DNA of 47,625 nucleotides from a virus. Below are positions 39,723 through 47,625 of the stretch, one piece after another. The position numbers and the translations under genes were made by a program. Numbering within the stretch: position 1 is the stretch's first letter; each line of letters starts with the position of its first letter. A model generated the notes under the pieces. The model was not told the DNA's origin and did no database searches. It saw only the letters and a program-made list of their open reading frames with translations. The DNA lies in the IMG/VR virus record IMGVR_UViG_3300025000_000028, positions 1 to 47,625 of that record; one strand, given 5' to 3'.

Positions 39723-39754
39723 ATTAACGAATTAACGGATTAACGGATTAACGT
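39723..39754. repeat. Four 8-base tandem repeats
   Basis: ATTAACGA, ATTAACGG, ATTAACGG, ATTAACGT in a row, overlapping the stop codon of the nozzle-like gene and filling the gap to the next start. Slippage microsatellite or short regulatory array. Confidence 0.85.
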
Positions 39755-41331
39755 GTACTTGCTGTTAGTTGTGGTAGTAGTTCAATTCTTGGTGTAAACT
39801 GCTGTAGTAGAACTCTAGCTCATAGAGCCGAACAGCTCCATCTTACTTTGAATACCTGTCATCTCTGTTGGAGATTTCACTTATCTCTTATGATTGAGAT
39901 ATTAACTAAGTCAGATACTTTTGTCAAGTCAGCCTCTTCTCCTATCGCAAAGGTTCATATCTCTTGAGTTCCTATTCAGTCTATATCATATGGTAGGTCA
40001 TCTCTATCTATAGTTCTTGAGTCGACTAATTGTCAGTCTCTGAACGTCTCTTGGTCTACCACTGCTAGGGAATTGATTCATAAGAATGTTCTCTCTTGCC
40101 ATAGCTCTTTGAGCATAGTCGGTTCTCATAGGTCTATATCCTTAGTCTCATAGAAGAATTGGATTGGTGTGTCATCATCTGTAAAACCTTCTTCATCTCT
40201 ATATATCTTTGGTTCTATCTGGGAAACTGTGTAGTTCTTAGTGTTGTAATTAACTCAGGCATAGAATATCTTCTTGGTATCTGGCATAAAAGCATCCTCA
40301 AGGACATTATATACAATACATATATCGTTGTAGTTAGAGCCTTTAGACTTAAGATGCCATTTAATCAGACTAGATTCAGGTATAACGTAAGAGAATGCTT
40401 TGGATTGGTCTGAGTCTAATTGGTTCATTGTCTTCTCTATTCCTCATACGTTTCTGTGGGATACATCTATGACATCCCATTGAGCTGATTGTCAAGGAGC
40501 TATCTTCTTAAGCTTGTTTGATTTAGATAGGTAGTAGCATTCCTTTCAATATACTGCTATACTCTCGTGATTCGCTGCTCATTCATTAGCTTCAAGAGGT
40601 AGGGAAGTATATACAAGAGTGCTTCATATCTGTTTGATAGAGTTGGAGCTTATAACATCAATGGTATTCTTGGAGAAGACATATAAGCTTTGTAAAGTAG
40701 TCGCTAGTCAAGTGATTGGATAAGAGGAGGTAAATAGGTCTGAACCTGTTCAGGAGAATGTCTCAGGACTATTAGCTCCTGATTTGTATAATGAATTGGG
40801 AGCTGTTGCATCTCAAGATACAAATAGGCTATTATCAAAGAAAGCTCCGAAAGCTGGTTTCAGAGTTATTCATAATGAGGGTACTGTATATGTGGTTCAG
40901 TTAAGTTTACCCATCTCATCAACTCAGTTCATACAATATAGTGAATCGTTGGTTGAAACGAAGTTCATCCTATTGTCACTCGTTATAAGTGCTGATGTTA
41001 GTATAGAAGTCTGTACTCAGGTAGTTGGGTTGACCTCTAGTAATTTATGAGTTGCATCCTTGTTATATCTGACGATTAGTTTGTCGTTGGTTGGATTGGA
41101 ACGATAATAGGCAGCAATACCTCTTGGGTAGTCTGTAGCACCTAGACTGTCTCAAAACTGGTAGAATCCTTCTCTGATTGATATACCTCTCTCAGTTATC
41201 CTGAAATTCTGTGCATCTGGAGTATTCTTATATGGTAACATCCATCTTTCAGTGTTTGTAACAAGACCTCAAGTGAATATAGGTCATTGTTTATCTGTAA
41301 GGGTTATATACTTGGCAGTTGCAAAAGACAT
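39748..41331 (-). CDS. Beta-propeller/tail-nozzle-like protein, 527 aa
   Basis: ATG 41329-41331 to TAA 39748-39750. Repeating beta blades (KLIVRYNKDATHKLLEVNPT; NDSLYCMNGVDEMGKL; AFGAFFDNSLFVSGDATAPN; LQSLYVFSKNTIDVISSNSI; ECYYLSKSNKLKKIAPG) are the propeller pattern of P22 gp10 / T7 gp12-type tail-hub proteins. C-terminal part RDKGNLQQRGQVFKVRW is also typical ('R.G..R...FR..W'). With the adaptor two genes upstream this indicates a short-tailed virion. Confidence 0.72.
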
Positions 41332-41585
41332 TATATGTTTGCGTTAAGGCTATTTAGGATTCTCTTGAGTGATGCTTTTGTCTGTTCATTGTTGCTTTCT
41401 TCTATCTCTTTCTGTATATTAGCACTTAATTCATCTAAAGTCTCTATTAGATCCTCTATCTTACTGATGAAGTATTCTATCTGACTCTGTTTATCTTCTA
41501 TGATTTGTGTTAGCTGTTCATTTGCTAGTTTCTTCTCAGTTAATTCTTCACCAATCTTGTTGGCTGTTGATTTCAATACGAACAT
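41331..41585 (-). CDS. Coiled-coil protein, 84 aa
   Basis: ATG 41583-41585 to TAA 41331-41333; the stop overlaps the next start. Nearly all heptads (LTEKKLANEQLTQIIEDKQS; KIEDLIETLDELSANIQ). First gene after promoter P8. Possibly an assembly chaperone or stalk for the tail hub. Confidence 0.65.
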   Translation of the reverse strand: MFVLKSTANKIGEELTEKKLANEQLTQIIEDKQSQIEYFISKIEDLIETLDELSANIQKEIEESNNEQTKASLKRILNSLNANI

Positions 41586-41603
41586 AGTTTTTATGATAAA
41601 TTT

Positions 41604-41633
41604 ATAATAGAACCCCGTAAAAGTTTAAAGCAA
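41604..41633 (-). promoter_or_regulatory. Phage promoter P8 (virion operon)
   Basis: -35 TTGCTT (41628-41633), spacer 18, -10 TATTAT (41604-41609). Weaker match than P2-P6. Lies between the adaptor gene and the coiled-coil gene, ahead of the main virion block. Confidence 0.55.
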
Positions 41634-41634
41634 A

Positions 41635-42570
41635 TTAGATATTCGGGTATAAATAATCCTTGCTTGTCCTTACTCTTTGATTGTATTGTAGCTCTCATTT
41701 CTGAGTCTGGTAGAACTTATACATATTCTTAGTATTGACGAATGCGAAGTTATTAAGCATCAGAGCTTCATTCATTTCTCATCTGTTAGCCATCATCTCT
41801 GCTATTGCTAGATATGGGACTGTATTAAGTATGTAGTCATCTGGTATAGTTGCTAGGTCTGCCGCATCTACCATCTGCTCTGGAGCTTTCTGATACTCGA
41901 ATCTTAGCATCTTTCCTTCTGCACTTGGTATGATGAATAATAGATATTGGGCATTGATTACTGTATAGTAGTATTCACTGAACTGTGTATCACTGGTGAA
42001 GTCATTGCGGAAGTATCTCTGTAGGAAAGGACTGGTTGGGACTTCTGATACTAAGTCTCTCTGGTCTATGTTCTTAAGCTTCTGGTTACTGTTGTAGTTA
42101 ACTGATACTGGTTGTCCGAAGTCTGCTGGTAGAGCATATAGCTGTACTATTGGAGTTCCTGCCTCAAAGGCAAATGATATAGAACCTGTTCAGGTTGCTG
42201 GTACTCAAGTCAATCAGTTAGCATTCACTCCACTATAACTTATTATATCCCCTTTAAGATAGATAAATCAGCTCGTAGCGAGTCATTCGGTGTTGCAGGG
42301 TAAAGTGGTGGCTCATACGACTGATAATGCTGTCAGGGTGGATTTAAGTGATGAAGAATAGAATTGAGTAGAATTTAAAAAAGGTAATGTTACCTTTGCC
42401 AGCTGTTCTTGGGTCTGGAGATTGGTGACATTACCATAACATATATCGTTTTGAGCTTTGTTTGCGAATGAGTCGAATAGAGCTAATGGGTATGCTGAGG
42501 AGTTCTGTGGTTGTTTGATTATTCAATAAGCTATGTTACGAATATCCTGTAAAGTCTTTGTATTAGCCAT
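41635..42570 (-). CDS. Head-tail adaptor-like protein, 311 aa
   Basis: ATG 42568-42570 to TAA 41635-41637. N-terminal TLQDIRNIAYGIIKQPQNSS and C-terminal LATIPDDYILNTVPYLAIAE, MMANRGEMNEALMLNNFAF match the helical adaptor (gp4/gp11-type) proteins that sit under the portal. A large beta insert lies between. Fits upstream of the nozzle-like gene. Confidence 0.65.
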
Positions 42571-42609
42571 TTGTTGAAAGTCATAATTTAACTTTCCGTA
42601 TTATAATGA

Positions 42610-43131
42610 TTATCCCTGAGTTTTCAACTTATTTTTTATGTAGTCGTTTACCTCTTCATCTGTCATCTGGCTAATGTCTTTGACTTCTAATACTCCTGTA
42701 ATCTTTGTATCTTGTTTTATGTTGCTTGTCGGTTCTCCCTTCTCTGTCTTTACTATCTTCCAGAGTTTCTCTAGCTCGAATATATTAGGGCTTACAAGTA
42801 TCTCTCAGGTCTTTGGGTCTATGCTGTCTTTGATTGCCTTCTTTATAGAGGCTTTGAATAATAGGTTTATACCTTTGTGCATCTCTCATAGTTCTTCCAT
42901 TGTAGGTTTGTATGCTTCCACCATCTTCTTCTCTGTTTCTTCCATTGCTTTTGCTTTAGCTCTATCTAACATTGATAGTTTCTCATCTCTCCATCATTTA
43001 GTGTTTGCGTGGCTATTTCAACCCGACACGTCTATTCAATAGTTCTGCATAACAAATGGTGCTACATCTATTGCATCTGATTTCATATAGGCTGCTCTTA
43101 TCTCTGTCCAGTTATGCTTTACTCTTGCCAT
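42610..43131 (-). CDS. Possible small terminase subunit, 173 aa
   Basis: ATG 43129-43131 to TAA 42610-42612. N-terminal HTH-like block HNWTEIRAAYMKSDAIDVAP then FVMQNYGIDVSGNSHANTKG; middle helical oligomerisation-like region (EKKMVEAYKPTMEELGEMHK); C-terminus with MTDEEVNDYIKNKL. This plan is that of phage TerS proteins. It lies far from terL but heads the virion block. Alternative: a DNA-binding regulator. Confidence 0.55.
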
Positions 43132-43245
43132 TTGTTTGGTATTTAGTAAGTATAAATTCTTTTGCTGTGTTGTTCATCTTTCATTCCTTTGCTTCGTTAT
43201 ATAAGAAGTTTTTAGTCCAGTCATCAAACTCTTCCCAAGTGGTTT

Positions 43246-43359
43246 CTAGTCTGTGTAACCTAAGCTCTTTTCAACTGCATCATAGATTCATTTTCGTATA
43301 TTTACATTGTATGCTCTTCTTATTGCTTTGTGTGTATATCTTCTCTTTAATCTTCTCAT
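43246..43359 (-). CDS. Small basic protein, 37 aa
   Basis: ATG 43357-43359 to TAG 43246-43248. Arg/Lys-rich (MRRLKRRYTHKAIRRAYNVN), probably nucleic-acid binding. The gap above to 43420 holds only short dead-end ORFs. Weakly supported. Confidence 0.4.
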
Positions 43360-43420
43360 TGTATTTCAATGTGGTCTATATTTACCTGTACACCGTCAGC
43401 AGGAACATCATATATGTATT

Positions 43421-43744
43421 CTAGTCTGCATCTTTTTTAGCTGTTAAGTTTTCTTTTCTATGTAGTCTTGTTTTCTGCATTGCTTCTCTGTGTTCATCTT
43501 TGTCATAATATCTTCCGTCTAATCTTCTCTCTTTATATTGTTCTTTGCATTTTGCAAGTCTTTCAGGATATATCTCAAATTCAATAGTTCTTCTGCTAAC
43601 ATTATAATCCCTAGCAAGTTGCCTTATAGATTGTCATTCACTCCAATAGTGGAATATCTCAGCTCTATCATCATCAGTAAGCTTTCTCCTTCTATCCAAC
43701 TCTTTAGGAAGTTTTATGTGCTGTGTGTCTATTTTATATGGCAT
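43421..43744 (-). CDS. Helix-turn-helix DNA-binding protein, 107 aa
   Basis: ATG 43742-43744 to TAG 43421-43423. LTDDDRAEIFHYWSEGQSIR-QLARDYNVSRRTIEFEI is a resolvase/Trp-repressor-like HTH (recognition helix around SRRTIEF), followed by a charged tail (GRYYDKDEHREAMQKTRLHR). This arrangement is widespread in small phage proteins and may be a transcription regulator or TerS-like. It starts five bases after the HAD gene stop. Confidence 0.75.
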
Positions 43745-43746
43745 AG

Positions 43747-44088
43747 CTATTCTGGATTATGCTTATTCCATTCTTTCCTGCTTATCTGGTTGTTGAGTCT
43801 CTTTACTCTTATATTAGTCTTAGCTAGGTCTACATCACAATCATCAAAGCATATATCGACATTCTCACTTTTTTCTTTGTGCAAGATGAAGTCTGGCTCT
43901 AGTCATAATTTATCTGCCCAGTGCCTAGCATAATCAACTCATCCTCAGCTCCACACACACATTGTATGTCATTGTGCTTTAAACCAGTTATATATAGATA
44001 TAGTTTCATAGTTGGGAGTATCAATACTCAATCAGTTTGCTACACTCGGTATAATCAATGTGTCATCTATGTCAAATGCTATTATCAT
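43747..44088 (-). CDS. HAD-superfamily phosphatase, 113 aa
   Basis: ATG 44086-44088 to TAG 43747-43749. Motif I FDIDDTL (Asp6, Asp8), motif II VWSGGG (Ser), motif IV CFDDCDVD near residue 85-92; compact cap-less form. Gly residues of the motif II loop come from UGA. Short phage HADs include polynucleotide- and nucleotide-phosphatases, so nucleotide or DNA-end processing is plausible. Confidence 0.85.
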
Positions 44089-44166
44089 TTGTTTGTTATT
44101 TATCTAATAATTTTCTTCTTAGTAAGGGTTGATGGGAGGGTTGATTTGCATTTGCATTCCTGTAGC

Positions 44167-44352
44167 TTACAGGTTCAACATCTCCAGTCTCTTGGTTCTC
44201 TTTGCTTTCTCTTTAGTTCCATATATTCATAAGGGTAAGTGAGTAAAATATCCTTCTGCTTTTAATCTTCTATATTTCTCTTGGCTATAGGTTCTTATTA
44301 TGAAGAGTCTATCTTCTCTCTGAACCTTCTTTATATCTATGTAACCTATCAT
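44167..44352 (-). CDS. Hypothetical basic protein, 61 aa
   Basis: ATG 44350-44352 to TAA 44167-44169. Basic (QEKYRRLKAEGYFTHLPLGI, then KEKAKRTKRLEM). Overlaps the 3' end of the 80-aa gene by seven bases. No family recognised. Confidence 0.5.
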
Positions 44353-44588
44353 ATCTTGGAAGGTTTAATGAATTTCTTTCAGTATAGGTTACTCATCTGT
44401 TTGTTTACTTCCTTCCATATGAACATTACTTCTCATCTGTCTCAGTTCTCTTGCTTTATTATATGGTTGTTAATCATATTGAAAGCCTTTAGCCATAGTT
44501 CTTTGTCTTCGCTTGAAGTCACCTTGTGGAATATATCTTTTATATATCCTTTGGCTTCTTGTTTTATGTCAGAGGTCTTGAGTCCCAT
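44346..44588 (-). CDS. Hypothetical protein, 80 aa
   Basis: ATG 44586-44588 to TAG 44346-44348; first gene after promoter P6. Helical (TSDIKQEAKGYIKDIFHKVT; NGDRGEVMFIWKEVNKQM). No family recognised. Confidence 0.55.
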
Positions 44589-44620
44589 ATGATTTAATGT
44601 TATATGTTAATGTTGAGGGT

Positions 44621-44648
44621 ATTATAATCATTAATTTAAAGAAAGCAA
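44621..44648 (-). promoter_or_regulatory. Phage promoter P6
   Basis: -35 TTGCTT (44643-44648), spacer 16, -10 TATAAT (44621-44626), upstream A8 tract; internal CTTTAAA near the shared CTTAAA. Drives the 80-aa, 61-aa, HAD and HTH genes. Confidence 0.85.
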
Positions 44649-44662
44649 GTTTTTTTTATAAA

Positions 44663-44854
44663 TTAATCAATATACACCCTGTATATTTCTTCTGTTATTG
44701 TTCAAGGAAGCTCTCAGAACTTTTCTTGATATTTCTTGGCTGCCTCAATTATATCTGAAGCCCTGATAAATGTTTGACAAGATTCAGTACAACATCATTC
44801 GTTCCTTATTCAGTTGCTTCTAGGAATCTTTTTATCTGCTATAAATAGTAACAT
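44663..44854 (-). CDS. Small Cys-rich protein, 63 aa
   Basis: ATG 44852-44854 to TAA 44663-44665. MLLFIADKKIPRSNGIRNEG, then a CC..C cluster (EGCCTESCQTFI). Possibly metal-binding. Overlaps or abuts the glycosyltransferase gene, hence cotranscribed with it. Confidence 0.5.
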
Positions 44855-44856
44855 AG

Positions 44857-45573
44857 TTATTTTAGGTTAAGAAGTATTTCGTTTTCTCTCTTTGAGTTGT
44901 CTCTTATTATGGTTCACCATTTCTTCTTTAGGATATTTATTGCTATCTGTTCCCTGTTCTTATCTCGGTAATCTACGCATCATCATTTGTTGGTGTAGTG
45001 TATAGCCTCAACTGCTACCGAGTTGTTTCTCAGCACTCACCCATAGGTAAATATATGCTGGAGGCTGTAATCGTAGTCCTCCTTTAGTGTCAATGTCTCA
45101 TCGAATCTTAGCTCTGTGTTTATTATTCCTGCGAATGTTCATATAATGAAGCATTTAGTGTTGTACTTAGAGGACATAAAGAAATTGTTTGCTATTGGAT
45201 ATATTCACCACATCTTCAATCCTTGCTTCTCACACTTGTCGAACTCTCTTATTATGAGTTTGGTTATCTGCTCTTTATTTAGCTTCTGGAGCTTGTCTTT
45301 GAATAAGAACTTTACTGACTTTATGTCATCATCAAGCATAAGAACCTTATCTCCTTCTTGGAAGTAGTCTAGGATTGCGTTCCTTGTTGGGGTTATTCCT
45401 ATAGCATCTGTTCAGACTACTGTTGCATCGGGACAATGCTCTTGGTAGGTATAGGTCTCTTCTTGTCTTACGAACACATAGACATCGAATATCTCGGTAT
45501 CTATAAGCTTTAGTGTTAGGCTGGCAATTTGTTCTGCTCTCTTGTATGAGGGGATTGCTATTTTTATTTTCAT
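44857..45573 (-). CDS. GT-A-type glycosyltransferase, 238 aa
   Basis: ATG 45571-45573 to TAA 44857-44859, overlapping the radical SAM gene's stop. Opens KIKIAIPSYKRAEQIASLTL (nucleotide-sugar binding), has the metal-binding LMLDDDI (Asp81-83), later TFAGIINTELRFDETLTLKE and DYDYSLQHI, as in compact GT-A enzymes including those linked to modified DNA bases in phages. Three or more UGA glycines lie in loop positions. Likely target is a modified base, given the neighbours, or a surface glycan. Confidence 0.8.
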
Positions 45574-46823
45574 TTGTAAAGATAGATTATGTTTCAGTTC
45601 TTGTCTAATCCTTTAGGCTCTAGTAGTCCTTCAAATAACTTATAGGGACTATTACCTGACTTGGGGTTGTTCCAGTATTCCTTTATCTTATCGTTTATGC
45701 TTAGGTCTCAGAATCTTGCTCTTGCTTTTCAGCTTCCTTGGTTAAGTCAATCAGCAGTTCAGAACTTTACGTTCTTAAGTATGCTTACCTTCTCTAGGTC
45801 ATCCCAAGTAACATATCCTTTTATCTTGGCTAGTTGGATAGCTGGTAGGTATTGACCTTTATGTACTTGAGTGAATACTCAAGTGTTAGGTAGTCCACAG
45901 CAGGAGTTGGAGAAGTTAACTTCCTTATGTTTTGGGTCTGAGCTAGCTAGTAGGATGTTGTTCTTGTCGCATAGCTTCTTCAAATCATCCATATAAGGCT
46001 GGGTAAACTTCTTGCTGAGCCTCATATAACCTGTGGTATTACTGTGTTCTCTGTACATCTGGAATATATCGAATCAGCATTCATCACTTATACCTTGGAA
46101 TTTCTTGCGTATTTCAGGGGTACTTCTCGCCTCAACACAGAAGAACTCAGTTGAGCAGGCTTTTACTCCTGCCTGACCTGCTGCGTTGATAGTGTCCTTT
46201 ATAGTCCTGTCTGTTACCCCTATTATATAAGGTCTTAACCTAAGGACTGTCCAGACTCAAACATCAGATAAGGTCTTAAGCACTTCCATTCTTCTCTGTG
46301 GAGTTGGTACTCAGGCTTCGATTCTCTTCGCCACCTGCTCATCATAAGTTATGATAGAGGACATATAAGCGAACCTGTCTTTACCTCTCTCAAATTCTTT
46401 CAGGTATCTGTCATCCCTAAGAATGAGGTCTGACTTGCTGGAGAATCGTACTGGGTACTCTATATCGTTGAAGAACTGCATCATCTCTAATCCAGCTCCC
46501 CCATCTTCCTCAATAGGACACATAGGGTCTGATAATCATCCCCATTGCAGAACATACTTTCATTTGATATAGTCGGTAAATTGTCATCCGTACTTATCAG
46601 GCTCAGAGAACATTCTCTTTACCTTATCTACATTTATCTTCTTAACTTGTTTCTTTACATAGTTCTCTCTAGGTTTACCTATGCTTCTCTGGAATGTGGA
46701 AAAACAATAAAGACACCCATAACCACAGTTGGAATAGGTGTCGAATGTCATAGGCATTGAGCAGTCAAGATACTCTCAAGACCACCTAGGGCTTCAATAT
46801 TTCTCAGGTAGGAATGTGAACAT
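45564..46823 (-). CDS. Radical SAM enzyme, 419 aa
   Basis: ATG 46821-46823 to TAA 45564-45566. The [4Fe-4S] motif is SNCGYGCLYCFS (Cys33-x3-Cys37-x2-Cys40). SAM-domain features follow (QWGGLSDPMCPIEEDGGAGL; PVRFSSKSDLILRD; AYMSSIITYDEQ; RRMEVLKTLSDVGVWTVLRL). This resembles SplB/DNA-repair-lyase-type enzymes. Late cysteines (NSCCGLP) may bind a further cluster. Start overlaps the ParB-like gene's stop. A role in base modification is inferred from neighbours. Confidence 0.88.
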
Positions 46824-47474
46824 TTAGATTCTTTTAACCATCTCAAGTAAAAGTTGTGTATTAGCTTCCCATTTCTTTGTAGTTGCGAATATAGGGTAGA
46901 GAACTTCATACTCTTCATTTGAACAGAAGAAGGTGATTGGTTTCTTTTGGTTTTGCCCACCCATTATATCAGTTGGGATTGATTGTCTTTCCATTGCCTC
47001 ATCTATATCATCTATATCAAGGTCAAAGCTGTCCATAATATCAGTAGCCTCTTGGGTTGATTTCTTTGTCTCCATAAGTATTCACAGGTTGGCTAGCTCC
47101 ATATCAGTGAATCATAGGGTCTTGATATCGAATAGCTTAGATAGTTCTTTTAGCTCGCTAGATAGATTGGAGAAATCGTATGGTGACTCATTCATCTTGT
47201 TATCTGCGATTCTCAAAGCTCTTATATCTTCATCAGGGAATCATTCAAGGACGATAACCTCTACTTCTTTCCATCATAGGTATTTGATTGCCTCGAATCT
47301 TCCGTGACCTATAACGATAGTATTATTGCTGTCCACACATATTGGTTGGATATAGCCGAATTGTGTAATACTTCAAGCAATCTGCTCAATCTGTTCATCA
47401 GAGTGTTTTTTGATATTTTTTCCATAGGGGATTATTTCTGAAACTTTAAGTTTCTTTTCTATTTGTTTTCACAT
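46824..47474 (-). CDS. ParB/Srx-domain protein, 216 aa
   Basis: ATG 47472-47474 to TAA 46824-46826. ParB N-terminal domain: KVSEIIPYGKNIKKHSDEQI, then FGYIQPICVDSNNTIVIGHG with GHGR at 56-59, and FPDEDIRALRIADNKMNESP. That last block is typical of ParB domains attached to DNA-modification enzymes rather than partition. The C-terminal part is acidic (DLDIDDIDEAMERQ) and then FFCSNEEYEVLYPIFATTKK. First gene of a three-gene overlapping set with radical SAM and glycosyltransferase. Confidence 0.85.
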
Positions 47475-47625
47475 ACTGTCGTAGGTTTATTAATGGCTAA
47501 AAAGATTTTCTTTAGTTCTGTTGGGGGAAGATATTTCTTTATGATTCTTCCTGTTCAATTCGATACATAGTTCACTTGTATGTATCTTCATTGCTTTGCT
47601 CTGTGGTAGGCTGTCATATAGCAAA
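47459..47625 (-). CDS. HTH-like junction ORF, 3' part
   Basis: Second half of the ORF described at 1-179. In the closed circle it reads 179 to 1, then 47498 to 47459, stopping TAG at 47459-47461. Here it includes the duplicated 127 bases. The stop overlaps the ParB-like start by 16 bases. Confidence 0.55.
47499..47625. repeat. Terminal direct repeat, right copy
   Basis: Exact copy of bases 1-127; remove one copy to circularise. See the left copy for interpretation. Confidence 0.95.

Noticed and set aside
46824-47474. ParB as a plasmid-partition protein
   Set aside because: No ParA and no parS-like sites are seen; the GHGR domain with the RIADNKMNES tail is the type linked to DNA modification.
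1-47625. UGA read as tryptophan (code 4)
   Set aside because: UGA falls at glycine positions of Walker A, prepilin, vWA and HNH motifs, and UGG is used for Trp in the same genes.

Overview
The window is almost certainly a complete, circular, strictly one-directional genome of a tailed phage assembled from a metagenome. The first 127 bases are repeated exactly at the end (1-127 = 47499-47625), so the unique length is 47,498 bases. Every gene I can support lies on the minus strand, and transcription runs from high to low coordinates. Read with the standard code the genes shatter into fragments. Read with UGA as glycine (code 25) they become long, tightly packed, often start/stop-overlapping frames. 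UGA falls on invariant glycines: both loop glycines of a Walker A motif (GETGTGKT), the -1 glycine of a type IV prepilin site (KKG|FTLIELL) and many others. UGG is still used for Trp, so UGA=Trp is not supported. Code 25 is known from Absconditabacteria (SR1) and Gracilibacteria, so the host is probably one of these. The DNA is AT-rich and the starts I examined lack a Shine-Dalgarno sequence.

Layout in the direction of transcription. (1) 47.6-42.6 kb: a small HTH-like ORF across the junction, a ParB-like domain protein, a radical SAM enzyme, a GT-A-type glycosyltransferase, a HAD-type phosphatase, a helix-turn-helix protein and a possible small terminase; this looks like a DNA- or nucleotide-modification and regulation block. 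(2) 42.6-19.1 kb: virion genes: head-tail adaptor, beta-propeller/nozzle-like tail protein, fibre-like protein, two giant internal/ejection-type proteins (896 and 1304 aa), large terminase, portal, scaffold, decoration, major capsid, beta-helix protein, tail fibre and a LamG lectin-like receptor-binding protein. No tail tube, sheath or tape-measure gene is seen, so a short-tailed virion is likely. (3) 19.1-16.2 kb: lysis cassette with holin-like membrane proteins and a papain-like cysteine peptidase. (4) 16.2-15.9 kb: a promoter-driven, gene-less structured RNA ended by an intrinsic terminator. (5) 15.9-8.8 kb: replication/recombination genes (DnaD/DUF6291-like, NinG-HNH, a protein with the ALENAETSAVGRA block, PD-(D/E)XK nuclease, NinB-like) and a tRNA-Met with odd tRNA-like neighbours. 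(6) 8.8-4.0 kb: an SPFH/prohibitin-like protein, a type IV pilin-like protein, a MoxR-type AAA+ ATPase and its vWA partner. (7) 3.9-0.2 kb: a run of very small unknown genes.

At least eight copies of a minus-strand promoter (TTGCTT or TTGATT, mostly 16-base spacer, TATAAT-like -10) punctuate these blocks. I see no integrase, repressor, DNA polymerase or helicase, and no clear tRNA-Gly(UCA). The phage probably relies on host replication enzymes and on the host tRNA that reads UGA.
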